A DNA stretch of 7,195 bases from an uncultured Collinsella sp. (GTDB lineage Bacteria; Actinomycetota; Coriobacteriia; Coriobacteriales; Coriobacteriaceae). The notes below the pieces were generated by a model that was not told where the DNA came from, ran no database searches, and saw nothing but the letters and a program-made list of their open reading frames with translations. The translations under genes were made by a program, and so were the position numbers. The stretch covers positions 1-7,195 of the forward strand of contig USTC01000047.1 of the NCBI GenBank assembly GCA_900557505.1, read 5' to 3'. Numbering within the stretch: the stretch's first letter is position 1; the number at the start of each line of letters is the position of its first letter. Positions 1-5,428 of the stretch are shown in pieces.

Positions 1-1238
1 TGGTCGGGCGTGTAGCCAAAGTCGACGTTGTCCATGACCAGGTCGCCGCGCAGTGGCACGTACTCGATCTCGCCGGTTGCGCGGTGCGGATGTTTCCATG
101 CCCACATGCCGGTATGGTGGTCGGCCTCCTCGAGCTGCCAGGTATCGGGGTTCACCTGCGCATTGACGAGCGTCACATAGCCTTCGTCGGCTTCGGGCTC
201 CTCGTCGATGAGCTCAAAGATGCGGTCGGCGCCGGCGAGGCCCATGACCACGGCGTTGATCTGCTGCGAGATCTGACCGATCTGTCCGCAGAACTGCTTG
301 GTCATGTTGAGGAACGGCACCACGACGGCGATGGACAGCGCCATGCCCGAGATGCTCAGGTTGGGCACGCCCAGCGCCAGGAAAATGCCGCCTGCCAGTG
401 CGACCAGCACGTAGAGCAGATTGCCCAGGTTCATAAGGATGGGCATGAGGATGTTGGCGTACATGTTGGCCTTCTGCGAGACCTCGAAGAGCTTTTCGTT
501 GCGCTCGTCAAAATCGGCCTCGGCGGCAGACTCGTGGCAGAATGCCTTGACGACCTTCTGGCCGTTCATGACTTCCTCGATATGGCCCTCGACCACGCCG
601 AGTTCGGTCTGCTGCGCAATAAAGAAACGCGCGGAGTTGGAGCCGAGCAGCTTGGTCATAAAGGTCATAAAGGCGACGCCTGCCACAATGACCAGGCACA
701 TCCACACGCTGTAGTACAGCATGATAAAGAACACCGTGGCGATGACGATGACCGTCATGAGCAGGTTGGGCAGCGACTGGCTGATCATCTGGCGCAGCGT
801 ATCGATGTCGTTGGTGTAGTGGCTCATGATGTCGCCGCGCTGGTGCGTGTCGAAGTAGCGGATCGGCAGGTCCTGCATGCGGTTGAACATCTTCTCGCGC
901 AGTTTCTCCAGCGAGCCCTGCGTGACGATGGCCATGGCGCGGTTCCAGAACAGTGAGGACAGGATGCCGACGCCGTAGATGCAGGCGAGGGTGGTCACGA
1001 GCTGTGCGATCTTGGGCTGCGCGACTTCCCAATCGCCCGACTGCCACGAGTCGCTAATAATCTGCAGGGCGCTCTGAAGGAAGGTCGCGCCGATGGAGTT
1101 GATGATGGCGCAGAGCACCACGCCGGCGACGACGAGGGGCAAAAGCACGGGGTAGAAGCCAAAAAGCGTCTTGATGAGGCGCGACATGGTGCCGCCCTTG
1201 CGGTTGAGCGCGCGCTCGGCGGTCGTTGCCTTACTCAT
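1..1238 (-). CDS. ABC exporter half-transporter, canonical-side candidate (C-terminal part cut by window edge)
   Basis: This is a type IV ABC exporter subunit that would pump a hydrophobic or drug-like substrate across the cytoplasmic membrane using ATP. From the ATG at 1238 the frame stays open for 412 codons plus two bases and leaves the window. Visible are a basic N-terminus (about 1-20), membrane spans near 27-55, 80-97, 155-195 and 262-310, and intracellular-loop motifs such as RYFDTHQRGDIMSHYTNDID (128-147). A long linker of about 50 residues (345-397) precedes the start of the nucleotide-binding domain at VDFGYTPD, where an A-loop Tyr is visible. Walker A, signature and Walker B lie outside, so catalytic competence cannot be judged. 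The start is firm: AAGGAGG sits 8 bases upstream (1253-1247), and the ATG overlaps the previous gene's stop by 8 bases. It probably pairs with the preceding subunit. The substrate is unknown. Confidence 0.93.
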   Translation of the reverse strand, partial: MSKATTAERALNRKGGTMSRLIKTLFGFYPVLLPLVVAGVVLCAIINSIGATFLQSALQIISDSWQSGDWEVAQPKIAQLVTTLACIYGVGILSSLFWNRAMAIVTQGSLEKLREKMFNRMQDLPIRYFDTHQRGDIMSHYTNDIDTLRQMISQSLPNLLMTVIVIATVFFIMLYYSVWMCLVIVAGVAFMTFMTKLLGSNSARFFIAQQTELGVVEGHIEEVMNGQKVVKAFCHESAAEADFDERNEKLFEVSQKANMYANILMPILMNLGNLLYVLVALAGGIFLALGVPNLSISGMALSIAVVVPFLNMTKQFCGQIGQISQQINAVVMGLAGADRIFELIDEEPEADEGYVTLVNAQVNPDTWQLEEADHHTGMWAWKHPHRATGEIEYVPLRGDLVMDNVDFGYTPD

Positions 1239-3045
1239 GTGCCTCGCCTCCTTCCTGGGTCTGAGCTTGCGTTGCGGATGCCTCGGTGCCGGCCTCGACG
1301 GCCCCTTCGCCTTCGGCAGACATCTTGTTTTGCGAGTTAAAGGTCTCGCGATAGATCTCGCTCGTCTTGAGTAGCTCGTCATGGTTGCCGATTTGCGCGA
1401 TGCGGCCACCCTCCATGACGATGATACGATCGGCATCCTGCACGGAGCTAATACGCTGGGCGATGATGAGCTTGGTCGTGTTGGGCAGATAGCTTGCCAG
1501 CCCTGCGCGGATCTTGGCGTCGGTCTTGGTGTCGACGGCGCTGGTGGAGTCGTCCAGGATCAAGATCTTGGGGCGACGCAGCAGGGCACGCGCAATGCAC
1601 AGGCGCTGCTTCTGACCGCCGGAAACATTGGAGCCGCCCTGCTCGATCCAGGTGTCGTAGCCCTTGGGGAAGCCATCGACAAACTCGTCGGCGCAGGCCA
1701 GGTGCGCGGCCTCGCGGACCTCTTCGTCGGTGGCATTCGGATCGCCCCAGCGCAGGTTCTCGGCAATGGTGCCGCTAAACAGCACGTTTTTCTGCAGCAC
1801 CATGGCGACCTGGTGGCGCAGTGCGTCCAGGTCGTAGTCGCGCACGTCCGTGCCGCCCACGCGCACGGTGCCCTCGGTGGCGTCGTACAGGCGGGCGATG
1901 AGGTTTACGAGCGTGGACTTGGCCGAGCCAGTGCCGCCGATGATGCCGATGGTCTCGCCGCTCTTAATGTGCAGGTCGATATCGTCGAGCGCCTGGCGCT
2001 TCGCATGCGCGGAATACTTAAAGCTCACGTGGTCAAAGTCGATGGAACCGTCGGCGACCTCGAGCACGGGCTCGGCGGGATCGGCGATCGTGGGCTCGGC
2101 GGCCAACACCTCGGTAATGCGGTGCGCCGATTCGTCGGCCATGGTCACCATGACAAAGATCATCGACAGCTGCATCAGGCTCATGAGGACCTGGAAACCA
2201 TAGGTAAAGATCGAGGAGAGCTGGCCCACGTCGAACAGCGTGCCCTGGCTCGTGATGATGAGCTTGGAGCCCAGGTAGATGATGACGACAAACGCGCCGT
2301 TGACGCAGATGTTCATCATGGGGTTGTTAAAGGCCAGCAGCTTCTCGGCGCGGGTGAAGTCCATCTGGACGTCGCGTGCGGCGGTCGCGAACTTCTCCTT
2401 CTCAAAGTCTTCGCGCACATAGCTCTTGACCACGCGCATGCCGGTGACGTTTTCCTCGACGGACTCGTTAAGGGCGTCGTACTTATGGAACACGCGCGAG
2501 AAGATGGGGCGCACCTTAAAGATGATAAAGAACAGTCCAAAGCCCAGCAGCGGAATGATGACCAGGTAGACCATGGCGACGCTGCCGCCCATGATAAACG
2601 CCATGGTAAAGGCGAAGATCAATACCAGTGGCGCGCGCACGGCGATACGGATGATCATCATAAAGGCCTGCTGCACGTTGTTGATGTCGGTGGTCAGGCG
2701 CGTGACGAGCGAGGAGCTCGAGAACTCATCGATGTTGGCAAAGCTGAACGTCTGGATCTTGTAGAACAGGTCGTGACGCAGGTTCTTGGCGAACCCGCAG
2801 CTCGCATGGCTGCAGGTGACGCCGGCCGCGGCGCCAAAAGCAAGTGACGTCAGCGCGATGAGCACCAAAAAGCCTGCAGTGGGAAGCATCTCGGCTACGG
2901 TGGCGCCGTCTTTGATGGCGTCGATCAGGTTGGCGGTGATAAATGGAATCAGCATCTCGCAGAGCACCTCGCCAAGCACGAGCAACGGCGTGGCAACGGT
3001 GACTTTCATATAGTCGCGGATGCTGCCCATGAGGGTTTTAATCAT
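1231..3045 (-). CDS. ABC exporter half-transporter with degenerate ATPase site
   Basis: A complete 604-residue type IV ABC exporter subunit: a six-helix membrane domain (about 15-305) fused to a nucleotide-binding domain (about 333-570), with a short Ala/Glu/Gln-rich tail (575-604). Visible motifs are A-loop Y344, Walker A GGTGSAKST (370-378), Q-loop Q418, signature NVSGGQ (473-478), Walker B ILILDD (494-499) and D-loop SAVD (502-505). The catalytic Glu after Walker B is Asp499, and the switch His is Gln530 (IIAQR). In the exporter family this pair of changes marks the degenerate-site subunit of heterodimers such as TM287/288, so I infer that this protein needs a partner, most likely the next gene. 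Walker A has Ala375 where Gly is commoner. The start is supported by GGAGG 6 bases upstream (3056-3052) and an 8-base overlap with the marR stop. The substrate cannot be read from sequence. Confidence 0.96.
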   Translation of the reverse strand: MIKTLMGSIRDYMKVTVATPLLVLGEVLCEMLIPFITANLIDAIKDGATVAEMLPTAGFLVLIALTSLAFGAAAGVTCSHASCGFAKNLRHDLFYKIQTFSFANIDEFSSSSLVTRLTTDINNVQQAFMMIIRIAVRAPLVLIFAFTMAFIMGGSVAMVYLVIIPLLGFGLFFIIFKVRPIFSRVFHKYDALNESVEENVTGMRVVKSYVREDFEKEKFATAARDVQMDFTRAEKLLAFNNPMMNICVNGAFVVIIYLGSKLIITSQGTLFDVGQLSSIFTYGFQVLMSLMQLSMIFVMVTMADESAHRITEVLAAEPTIADPAEPVLEVADGSIDFDHVSFKYSAHAKRQALDDIDLHIKSGETIGIIGGTGSAKSTLVNLIARLYDATEGTVRVGGTDVRDYDLDALRHQVAMVLQKNVLFSGTIAENLRWGDPNATDEEVREAAHLACADEFVDGFPKGYDTWIEQGGSNVSGGQKQRLCIARALLRRPKILILDDSTSAVDTKTDAKIRAGLASYLPNTTKLIIAQRISSVQDADRIIVMEGGRIAQIGNHDELLKTSEIYRETFNSQNKMSAEGEGAVEAGTEASATQAQTQEGGEAHE

Positions 3046-3541
3046 CCAGTTCCTCCCAGGTTACGCGGATTTTATCGAGCATTTCGGCGAGGTCCTCGCG
3101 TTCGTCGTGGGTGAGCGCGCTAAAGGCCTGTTTTCTAAAGCGGATGCGGGCCGCCTGGTCGATGCGGGCGTTTTCCCGGCCGGTTTCGGTCAGGCGAATG
3201 GTGAGTTGCCGTCGATCCTTGGGGTTACGGCTGCGTTCAATGAGGCCGTTGACCTCGAGCTTGGACAGGATTTCGGAAAGCGACCCCGGCTTGAGGTCAA
3301 AGTGCATGCCGAGTTCCTGCTGCGACATCTCGCCGCCGGGCTGTTTGGCCAGCAGGCAGATAATGGGCGCCTTGCCGGACACGCCTCCGCCATGAAAATG
3401 CATGTAATGGCCGCAAAAGCCCAGGCCGCTCAGGATGCGCTTGGCGAGTTTGTCTTCAGCGCTGACCGCTTCGGGTATGTCTACCGGTTGCGACGGGTCA
3501 CCGCCGGGCTCATGCGGAAGGACGAGTGGTTCAACACACAT
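3038..3541 (-). CDS. MarR-family transcriptional regulator of the ABC exporter operon
   Basis: A 167-residue winged helix-turn-helix protein of the MarR family. These act as dimers that usually repress a neighbouring operon and release DNA when a small ligand or oxidant binds. The helix-turn-helix lies at about 72-100 (MSQQELGMHFDLKPGSLSEI is its core), followed by the wing with RSRNPKDRRQLTIRLTETGR (103-122), which carries the family's conserved D-R-R pattern. Helices at both ends would form the dimer interface. The first 28 residues are Pro/Asp/Glu-rich and probably disordered. A Cys/His/Gly-rich stretch, GFCGHYMHFHGGG (41-53), precedes the first DNA-domain helix. The ATG at 3541 has AGGAG 12 bases upstream (3558-3554), a slightly long spacing. 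The gene leads the operon and overlaps the first exporter gene by 8 bases. Probable targets are its own promoter and thereby both exporter genes. Confidence 0.93.
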   Translation of the reverse strand: MCVEPLVLPHEPGGDPSQPVDIPEAVSAEDKLAKRILSGLGFCGHYMHFHGGGVSGKAPIICLLAKQPGGEMSQQELGMHFDLKPGSLSEILSKLEVNGLIERSRNPKDRRQLTIRLTETGRENARIDQAARIRFRKQAFSALTHDEREDLAEMLDKIRVTWEELDD

Positions 3542-3565
3542 ATCTAAGCTTCGCTCCTCTCTTTA

Positions 3566-3595
3566 GTTAGGTAGTGGAATTGTTTTGTGCCTAAC
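3566..3595. promoter_or_regulatory. Candidate MarR operator (GTTAGG...CCTAAC palindrome)
   Basis: A perfect 6-base inverted repeat, GTTAGG at 3566-3571 and CCTAAC at 3590-3595, is separated by 18 A/T-rich bases. It begins immediately downstream of the -10 box and covers the predicted transcription start. A repressor bound here would block the polymerase, the usual arrangement for autoregulated MarR genes. The centre-to-centre spacing of 24 bases is longer than a single compact MarR box. The two arms may therefore belong to two half-sites, or the true box may be the AT-rich centre. Confidence 0.45.
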
Positions 3596-3596
3596 C

Positions 3597-3625
3597 AATT
3601 TAGGAGCGTGAGAAATCAATGTCAA
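3597..3625 (-). promoter_or_regulatory. Sigma-70-type promoter of the marR-ABC exporter operon
   Basis: On the minus strand a perfect TTGACA (3625-3620) is followed after exactly 17 bases by TAAATT (3602-3597). Transcription would start near 3590, giving a leader of about 50 bases before the marR ATG at 3541. This is the best promoter match I found in the window. The start site would lie inside the palindrome at 3566-3595. Confidence 0.75.
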
Positions 3626-3695
3626 GGTACCAAACTTATTAAGTTACGGCGTTTTGCCAAACGCCGTAACCGCTCGACGCTGCAAACGCTCCTAA
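3600..3695. repeat. Nested inverted repeat around a 12-bp hairpin
   Basis: Two perfect inverted repeats are nested. The outer arms are TTAGGAGCGT (3600-3609) and its complement ACGCTCCTAA (3686-3695). The inner arms are GTTACGGCGTTT (3643-3654) and AAACGCCGTAAC (3659-3670), with a 4-base loop TGCC. The outer left arm overlaps the -10 box of the marR promoter, and the inner hairpin sits just upstream of its -35. Neither side of the inner hairpin has a T-tract, so it is not a typical terminator. The structure resembles a small non-autonomous palindromic element, but that is inference. Confidence 0.6.
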
Positions 3696-3718
3696 GCGGC
3701 AATCTGCCTTTCAACTTC

Positions 3719-3747
3719 GGCGGCATGACCAGAAGGTCAATGCCGCC
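3719..3747. repeat. Bulged inverted repeat (hairpin)
   Basis: GGCGGCATGACC (3719-3730) pairs with GGTCAATGCCGCC (3735-3747) across an AGAA loop, with one unpaired base. There is no T-tract next to it. It is one of several hairpins in this gap and its role is unknown. Confidence 0.55.
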
Positions 3748-3793
3748 TCGTTTCAAGGCACCTTGCTCGCTCTGGTGGGTTTTCGCTGACTTC

Positions 3794-3830
3794 GCCAAAA
3801 CATCGGCGTTGCCCGGCCAGTCGTTTTGGC
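3794..3830. repeat. Short inverted repeat GCCAAAAC/GTTTTGGC
   Basis: GCCAAAAC (3794-3801) and its perfect complement GTTTTGGC (3823-3830) flank a 21-base GC-rich spacer. It lies directly before the first GGGGACGTT-type repeat. At 8 bp it could be chance, but it sits in a run of similar structures. Confidence 0.4.
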
Positions 3831-3831
3831 G

Positions 3832-3876
3832 CTTGGGGACGTTCCTTATGTGCCGGCACTTGGGGACACTCCTTGT
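3832..3876. repeat. Direct repeats with CTTGGGGAC core
   Basis: Two consecutive copies start 27 bases apart, at 3832 and 3859. They share CTTGGGGAC, then two differing bases, then TCCTT. The palindrome GTGCCGGCAC (3850-3859) lies at their junction. The same core GGGGACGTT recurs at 3902-3910 and, inverted as AACGTCCCC, at 3933-3941 and 4030-4038. This makes four exact copies plus one variant (GGGGACACT, 3862-3870) within about 200 bases. It looks like a dispersed repeat family accumulated in one intergenic spot. Confidence 0.6.
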
Positions 3877-3891
3877 GCTGATAATCGTTGG

Positions 3892-3951
3892 GTTAGCCGT
3901 TGGGGACGTTCTTGTTTGACTAGTCATTTAAGAACGTCCCCAACGGCTAAC
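3892..3951. repeat. Perfect 22-bp inverted repeat (long hairpin)
   Basis: The left arm 3892-3913 and right arm 3930-3951 are perfect reverse complements over 22 bases. The left arm begins GTTAGCCGTTGGGG and ends ACGTTCTT. The 16-base spacer contains the self-complementary word GACTAGTC (3918-3925). The hairpin would be very stable in either strand. There is no clear T-tract at either end, so it is more like a repeated palindromic (REP-type) or IS200/IS605-type end structure than an intrinsic terminator. No transposase gene is visible in the window. Confidence 0.8.
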
Positions 3952-4099
3952 TTCCTCTTTGCGATTTGCCTCCCATTTCCGAAACCTTTCCGCAACAATT
4001 TGCCCTTCGTGCCGCTCGACTCCGCTCGCAACGTCCCCTGCGCTACACTTAGTTGCACTGTGGCGCCGTTGCGCCGCGCCCGACCCAAGGGGGACTCTC

Positions 4100-4924
4100 A
4101 TGAAGAATACTCAGCTGCTGCTGATTAACGATATGTGCGGCTACGGCAAGGTCGCGCTTTCCGCCATGCTGCCGGTGCTGTCGCACATGGGTTACCGTAT
4201 CCATAACCTGCCGACGGCGCTCGTTTCCGACACGCTCAACTACCCCAAGTTCTACATCCACGACACCACCGAGTACGTGCGTCAAAGCCTCGCTATCTGG
4301 GAGGAGCTCGGCTTTGAGTTCGACGCCATCTCGACCGGCTTTATCGTGACCGAGGAAGAGACGCGCATCATCTCGGACTTTTGCCACCGCCGTGCGCAAA
4401 AGGGCACCAAGGTGTTCGTCGACCCCATCATGGGCGACAACGGTAAGCTCTACGCCGGCGTGCCCGAGTCCACGATTGGCCTTATGCGGCACCTGCTGGA
4501 GTGCGCAGACTACGCGGTACCCAACTATACCGAGGCGTGCCTGCTTGCCGATAGGCCTATCGCCGAGCAAATTACGCCCGATGAGGCCCGCGACCTTGTG
4601 GACGCCGTGCGCGAGCTGGGTGCCAAATCTGTGGTCATTACGAGCGCCGTAGTCAATGGCACGAATGCGGTTATCGGTTACGACCATGTGGCGGGGGAGT
4701 ACTTTACGATTCCCTTTGAGCTCATTCCGGTCTATTTCCCGGGCACGGGCGACACGTTTTCGGCGGTGCTCGTCGGCCGCGTGATGGCCGGTTGGAGTCT
4801 GCAGCGCGCGACGGCCGATGCCATGCGTGTGGTGGCTGAGCTTATCGAGCGCAATGCCGACCAAGAGGACAAGTCGGCTGGCCTTCCCATCGAGGCCTGC
4901 CTGGATGTGGTTGACCATGAGTAA
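4100..4924 (+). CDS. Pyridoxal/pyridoxamine kinase (PfkB/ribokinase fold)
   Basis: A 274-residue cytoplasmic kinase that phosphorylates the 5'-hydroxyl of B6 vitamers (pyridoxal, pyridoxamine or pyridoxine), feeding the salvage route to pyridoxal phosphate. Visible are the N-terminal substrate segment INDMCGYGKVALSAMLPVL (9-27) with the LPTALVS motif (37-43), the pyridoxal-kinase signature DPIMGDNGKLY (108-118), PNYTEA (141-146) and the ribokinase-type catalytic loop FPGTGDTFSAVL (213-224) with D218 as predicted catalytic base. Length matches the PdxY/PdxK group. The frame is open upstream to 3959, but the ATG at 4100 is preferred: AAGGGGGA (about 4086-4093) lies just upstream and homology-like sequence begins there. 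Its stop overlaps the next gene by 8 bases. I leave the symbol blank because pdxK and pdxY cannot be told apart here. Confidence 0.92.
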   Translation: MKNTQLLLINDMCGYGKVALSAMLPVLSHMGYRIHNLPTALVSDTLNYPKFYIHDTTEYVRQSLAIWEELGFEFDAISTGFIVTEEETRIISDFCHRRAQKGTKVFVDPIMGDNGKLYAGVPESTIGLMRHLLECADYAVPNYTEACLLADRPIAEQITPDEARDLVDAVRELGAKSVVITSAVVNGTNAVIGYDHVAGEYFTIPFELIPVYFPGTGDTFSAVLVGRVMAGWSLQRATADAMRVVAELIERNADQEDKSAGLPIEACLDVVDHE

Positions 4925-5246
4925 TGCTGGCGAGGGCGGCATCAAGCCTGCGGGCGAGAACAAGCCGCTCGGCGCGCCGCGTGGCAAGCGTCCGCGTATC
5001 CGCGTGAGCTGCGTGGACCAGCTGGGTGCGTGCCGCTGCCACCATGGTCACAAGCCGGGCGACGTTTTTGACTTCGACCGAGACCGCGGCAAGATGTGCG
5101 CCATGGCCTGCCATGTGGGCTTTCCCTATATCGATATCCTGCGCTATGGCGGAACCGTGCCTGGCAACGAGCCCGGCACGGCAAAGTTCTGTTGCCCCGA
5201 AGTCGATACACTGAACGTCTGGCTTGCCGAGATCGTTGACGAGTAG
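4917..5246 (+). CDS. Small Cys-rich protein, TIGR04076-like
   Basis: A 109-residue protein with no signal peptide or membrane segment. It has a basic, Gly/Pro-rich N-terminus (1-27) and then a compact domain with seven Cys (32, 39, 41, 61, 65, 92, 93) and clustered His (42, 43, 45, 66). The pattern of a C-x-C-HH-x-H-KPGD stretch (39-49), C-x3-C-H (61-66), FPYIDILRYGG (69-79) and FCCPEVDTLNVW (91-102) resembles the uncharacterised TIGR04076 family; I recognise this from memory of the motif order. The Cys/His layout suggests a metal or Fe-S site, but no ligand is proven. It starts inside the kinase gene with an 8-base ATGAGTAA overlap and a poor ribosome site, so it is probably translated by coupling. 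A function linked to vitamin B6 is only a guess from position. Confidence 0.85.
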   Translation: MSNAGEGGIKPAGENKPLGAPRGKRPRIRVSCVDQLGACRCHHGHKPGDVFDFDRDRGKMCAMACHVGFPYIDILRYGGTVPGNEPGTAKFCCPEVDTLNVWLAEIVDE

Positions 5247-5254
5247 TCGAGCGC

Positions 5255-5287
5255 AATGTGACAAAGGGACAGCCCCTTTGCCACATT
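5255..5287. repeat. Dispersed palindrome, copy 1 (left of the ATPase gene)
   Basis: Left arm AATGTGACAAAGGG (5255-5268), 5-base loop, right arm CCCTTTGCCACATT (5274-5287); one mismatch in 14 pairs. It begins 9 bases after the stop of the small Cys-rich gene, so it could also end that transcript, though no T-tract follows directly. It matches the palindrome at 6802-6834 at 29 of 33 positions. Confidence 0.8.
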
Positions 5288-5312
5288 CGCCGGTGGTGCC
5301 CCTTCTTTTACT

Positions 5313-5318
5313 TATAAT
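5313..5318 (+). promoter_or_regulatory. Possible -10 box upstream of the ATPase gene
   Basis: A perfect TATAAT lies 111 bases before the preferred ATPase start. The region 16-18 bases upstream (around 5289-5296) is GC-rich and has no good -35. If it is used, the transcript would begin near 5325 and carry all three 33-base-spaced repeats in its leader. A second candidate, TATAAA at 5385-5390 with TGCGTT 17 bases upstream, lies inside the repeats. Confidence 0.35.
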
Positions 5319-5328
5319 CTCAAATCTC

Positions 5329-5409
5329 TGCATTTCATTCGATTTTAGGTTCTAAAAATTCTGCGTTTCATCGATAATCAACCATATAAAACTTTGCATT
5401 TCATTCGAT
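5329..5409 (+). repeat. Three direct repeats at 33-base spacing before the ATPase gene
   Basis: TGCATTTCATTCGAT occurs at 5329-5343 and 5395-5409. A close variant, TGCGTTTCATCGAT, occurs at 5362-5375. The starts are exactly 33 bases apart, about three helical turns, so all copies face the same side of the DNA. The spacers differ and are AT-rich. The last copy ends 19 bases before the preferred start codon. The arrangement suggests binding sites for a regulator, perhaps the ATPase itself. Confidence 0.7.
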
Positions 5410-5428
5410 GACACCGAGGGGAGAGCCT

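Larger units (their letters stand above)
3542..4099. other. Gene-free intergenic region rich in palindromes
   Basis: These 558 bases lie between the divergent marR and pyridoxal kinase genes. Open frames exist on both strands (for example 3587-3919 plus and 3622-3927 minus), but they run through hairpins, match no family I recognise and lack good ribosome sites. The marR promoter and operator occupy the left end. The rest holds the inverted and direct repeats listed separately. The kinase promoter must lie in the right part; I see only a weak -10-like TACACT at 4044-4049 with no decent -35. No tRNA or recognised riboswitch was seen. Confidence 0.7.

Noticed and set aside
84..956. Plus-strand open frame of 290 codons opposite the left-edge gene
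   Set aside because: The minus-strand frame from 1238 encodes a convincing ABC membrane domain across the same bases; the plus-strand product is His/Asp-rich shadow sequence.
1381..2847. Long plus-strand open frame of 488 codons opposite the ABC exporter gene
   Set aside because: It is the antisense shadow of a clear ABC transporter gene in GC-rich DNA. Its product is His/Asp/Val-rich with no family features and it has no ribosome site of note.
3587..3927. Small genes on either strand in the marR-kinase gap
   Set aside because: Both frames run through strong hairpins and direct repeats, resemble no family and lack convincing ribosome sites; they look like chance frames.
3892..3951. Intrinsic terminator
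   Set aside because: The stem is strong, but neither end has a T-tract, and it lies between divergent genes where no transcript obviously needs to end.
3959..4099. N-terminal extension of the pyridoxal kinase by 47 residues
   Set aside because: The extension has no kinase-family character, while the ATG at 4100 has a good ribosome site and the fold begins right after it.
4049..4987. Minus-strand open frame of 312 codons opposite the pyridoxal kinase
   Set aside because: The kinase motifs on the plus strand are unambiguous and this frame only mirrors them.
5329..5409. CRISPR array
   Set aside because: There are only three units, the repeat is about 15 bases with a deletion in the middle copy, the 18-base spacers are AT-rich, and no cas gene is present.
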